From CAMASH01 sp041746635 (GTDB taxonomy: Bacteria; Verrucomicrobiota; Verrucomicrobiia; Chthoniobacterales; Terrimicrobiaceae), in the NCBI GenBank assembly GCA_041746635.1, contig JBGTGQ010000014.1:30004-94003 (forward strand): DNA of 64,000 nt, written 5' to 3'. The notes under the pieces were generated by a model, which worked only from the letters and a program-made list of their open reading frames with translations, ran no database searches and had not been told where the DNA came from. This document shows positions 63,800-64,000 of this stretch, in pieces. Within the stretch, counting starts at the first letter, position 1. The number at the start of each line of letters is the position of its first letter. A program made the translations under genes and the position numbers.

Positions 63800-64000
63800 T
63801 TCTCTGAAAAAACCGAGTCAAGGGAAAAGTTGCTTCGGTAAGTTCCCCCCGAACGCCTGCCGCGGCGAGCGGTGCGGAGTTTGGGGGCGCACAGCCCCCA
63901 ACAAACTGGTTCGTTTCCACCCTCTTGATGGAACGAAAGTACGGCGGTGGGCAGCCAATTCCAATCCACGAGGGGACAAGAAGGCTCGGCTAAGGGTGGA
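63800..64000. other. Right-edge spacer with one hairpin
   Basis: No credible gene. TTGGGGGC (63881-63888) and GCCCCCAA (63894-63901) form a perfect hairpin around GCACA. The purpose is unknown; a T-run typical of terminators is absent. Confidence 0.5.

Noticed and set aside
63535..63969. 144-residue minus-strand open frame at the right edge
   Set aside because: It crosses both arms of the inverted repeat and the transposase relic in the wrong frame; no family resemblance.

Overview
The window looks like a stretch of chromosome from a GC-rich, Gram-negative member of the Verrucomicrobiota (PVC superphylum). This is inferred from gene content, not from a marker tree. The indicators are a double-length UvrA of about 1,840 residues, a layout known from Chlamydiae and relatives; an archaeal/eukaryotic-type ProS; a bacterial family-B DNA polymerase; and intergenic spacers full of short hairpin repeats.

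Layout. 1-8.1 kb (minus strand) is a tight string: recJ, recG, a sigma-54 response regulator, a membrane glycosyltransferase, xseB and dxs (cut by the window edge). 8.3-12.1 kb holds a PHP phosphatase, a family-B DNA polymerase and a small exported protein. 12.1-14.4 kb holds the 2-oxoglutarate dehydrogenase E2 gene and a 1.2 kb gene-poor stretch with paired hairpins and a decayed ISL3 transposase. 14.4-25.8 kb carries a halogenase-like flavoprotein, an amino-acid permease, a spermidine-synthase-like protein, small GNAT and S4 proteins, a secreted DUF3300 protein with a Gln-rich repeat tail, a ROK sugar kinase, a SWI2/SNF2 helicase and a glutamate-receptor-like potassium channel. 25.9-32.3 kb is nuoIJKLMN, the distal half of complex I. 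32.4-35.4 kb is an accessory patch: acetyl xylan esterase, an RHH/PIN toxin-antitoxin pair, a frameshifted small gene, a DUF4160 relic, DUF2442 and a lipoprotein. 35.4-46.5 kb carries uvrA, an HU-family protein, malQ, an alpha-mannosidase relic and secA. 46.8-55.4 kb is a glycosyltransferase island with two large fusion proteins. 55.5-64 kb has proS, a thioredoxin-fold DUF255 protein, lpdA, an arsenic operon (arsR, DUF6428, acr3, arsC) and a decayed REP-associated transposase with REP-like hairpins at the right edge.

How the genes work together. recJ, recG, xseB, uvrA, polB and the SNF2 gene are DNA repair or metabolism functions scattered across the window. odhB and lpdA supply E2 and E3 of 2-oxo-acid dehydrogenases and feed NADH to the Nuo complex. 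The glycosyltransferase island probably builds a surface polysaccharide or decorates a glycoprotein. The ars genes form a self-contained detoxification operon with a promoter overlapped by ATACGTAT repeats.

Most unusual signal. Hairpin or tandem repeats of the kind normally found between genes also lie in frame inside coding sequences: three in uvrA, one in recG and one in the SNF2 gene. Elsewhere such repeats supply the C-terminus or stop codon of neighbouring genes. This suggests repeat elements that spread in this genome and are tolerated as peptide linkers. The glutamate-receptor-like K+ channel, the E2 without a peripheral-subunit-binding domain and the methyltransferase/glycosyltransferase fusion are the other main points of interest.
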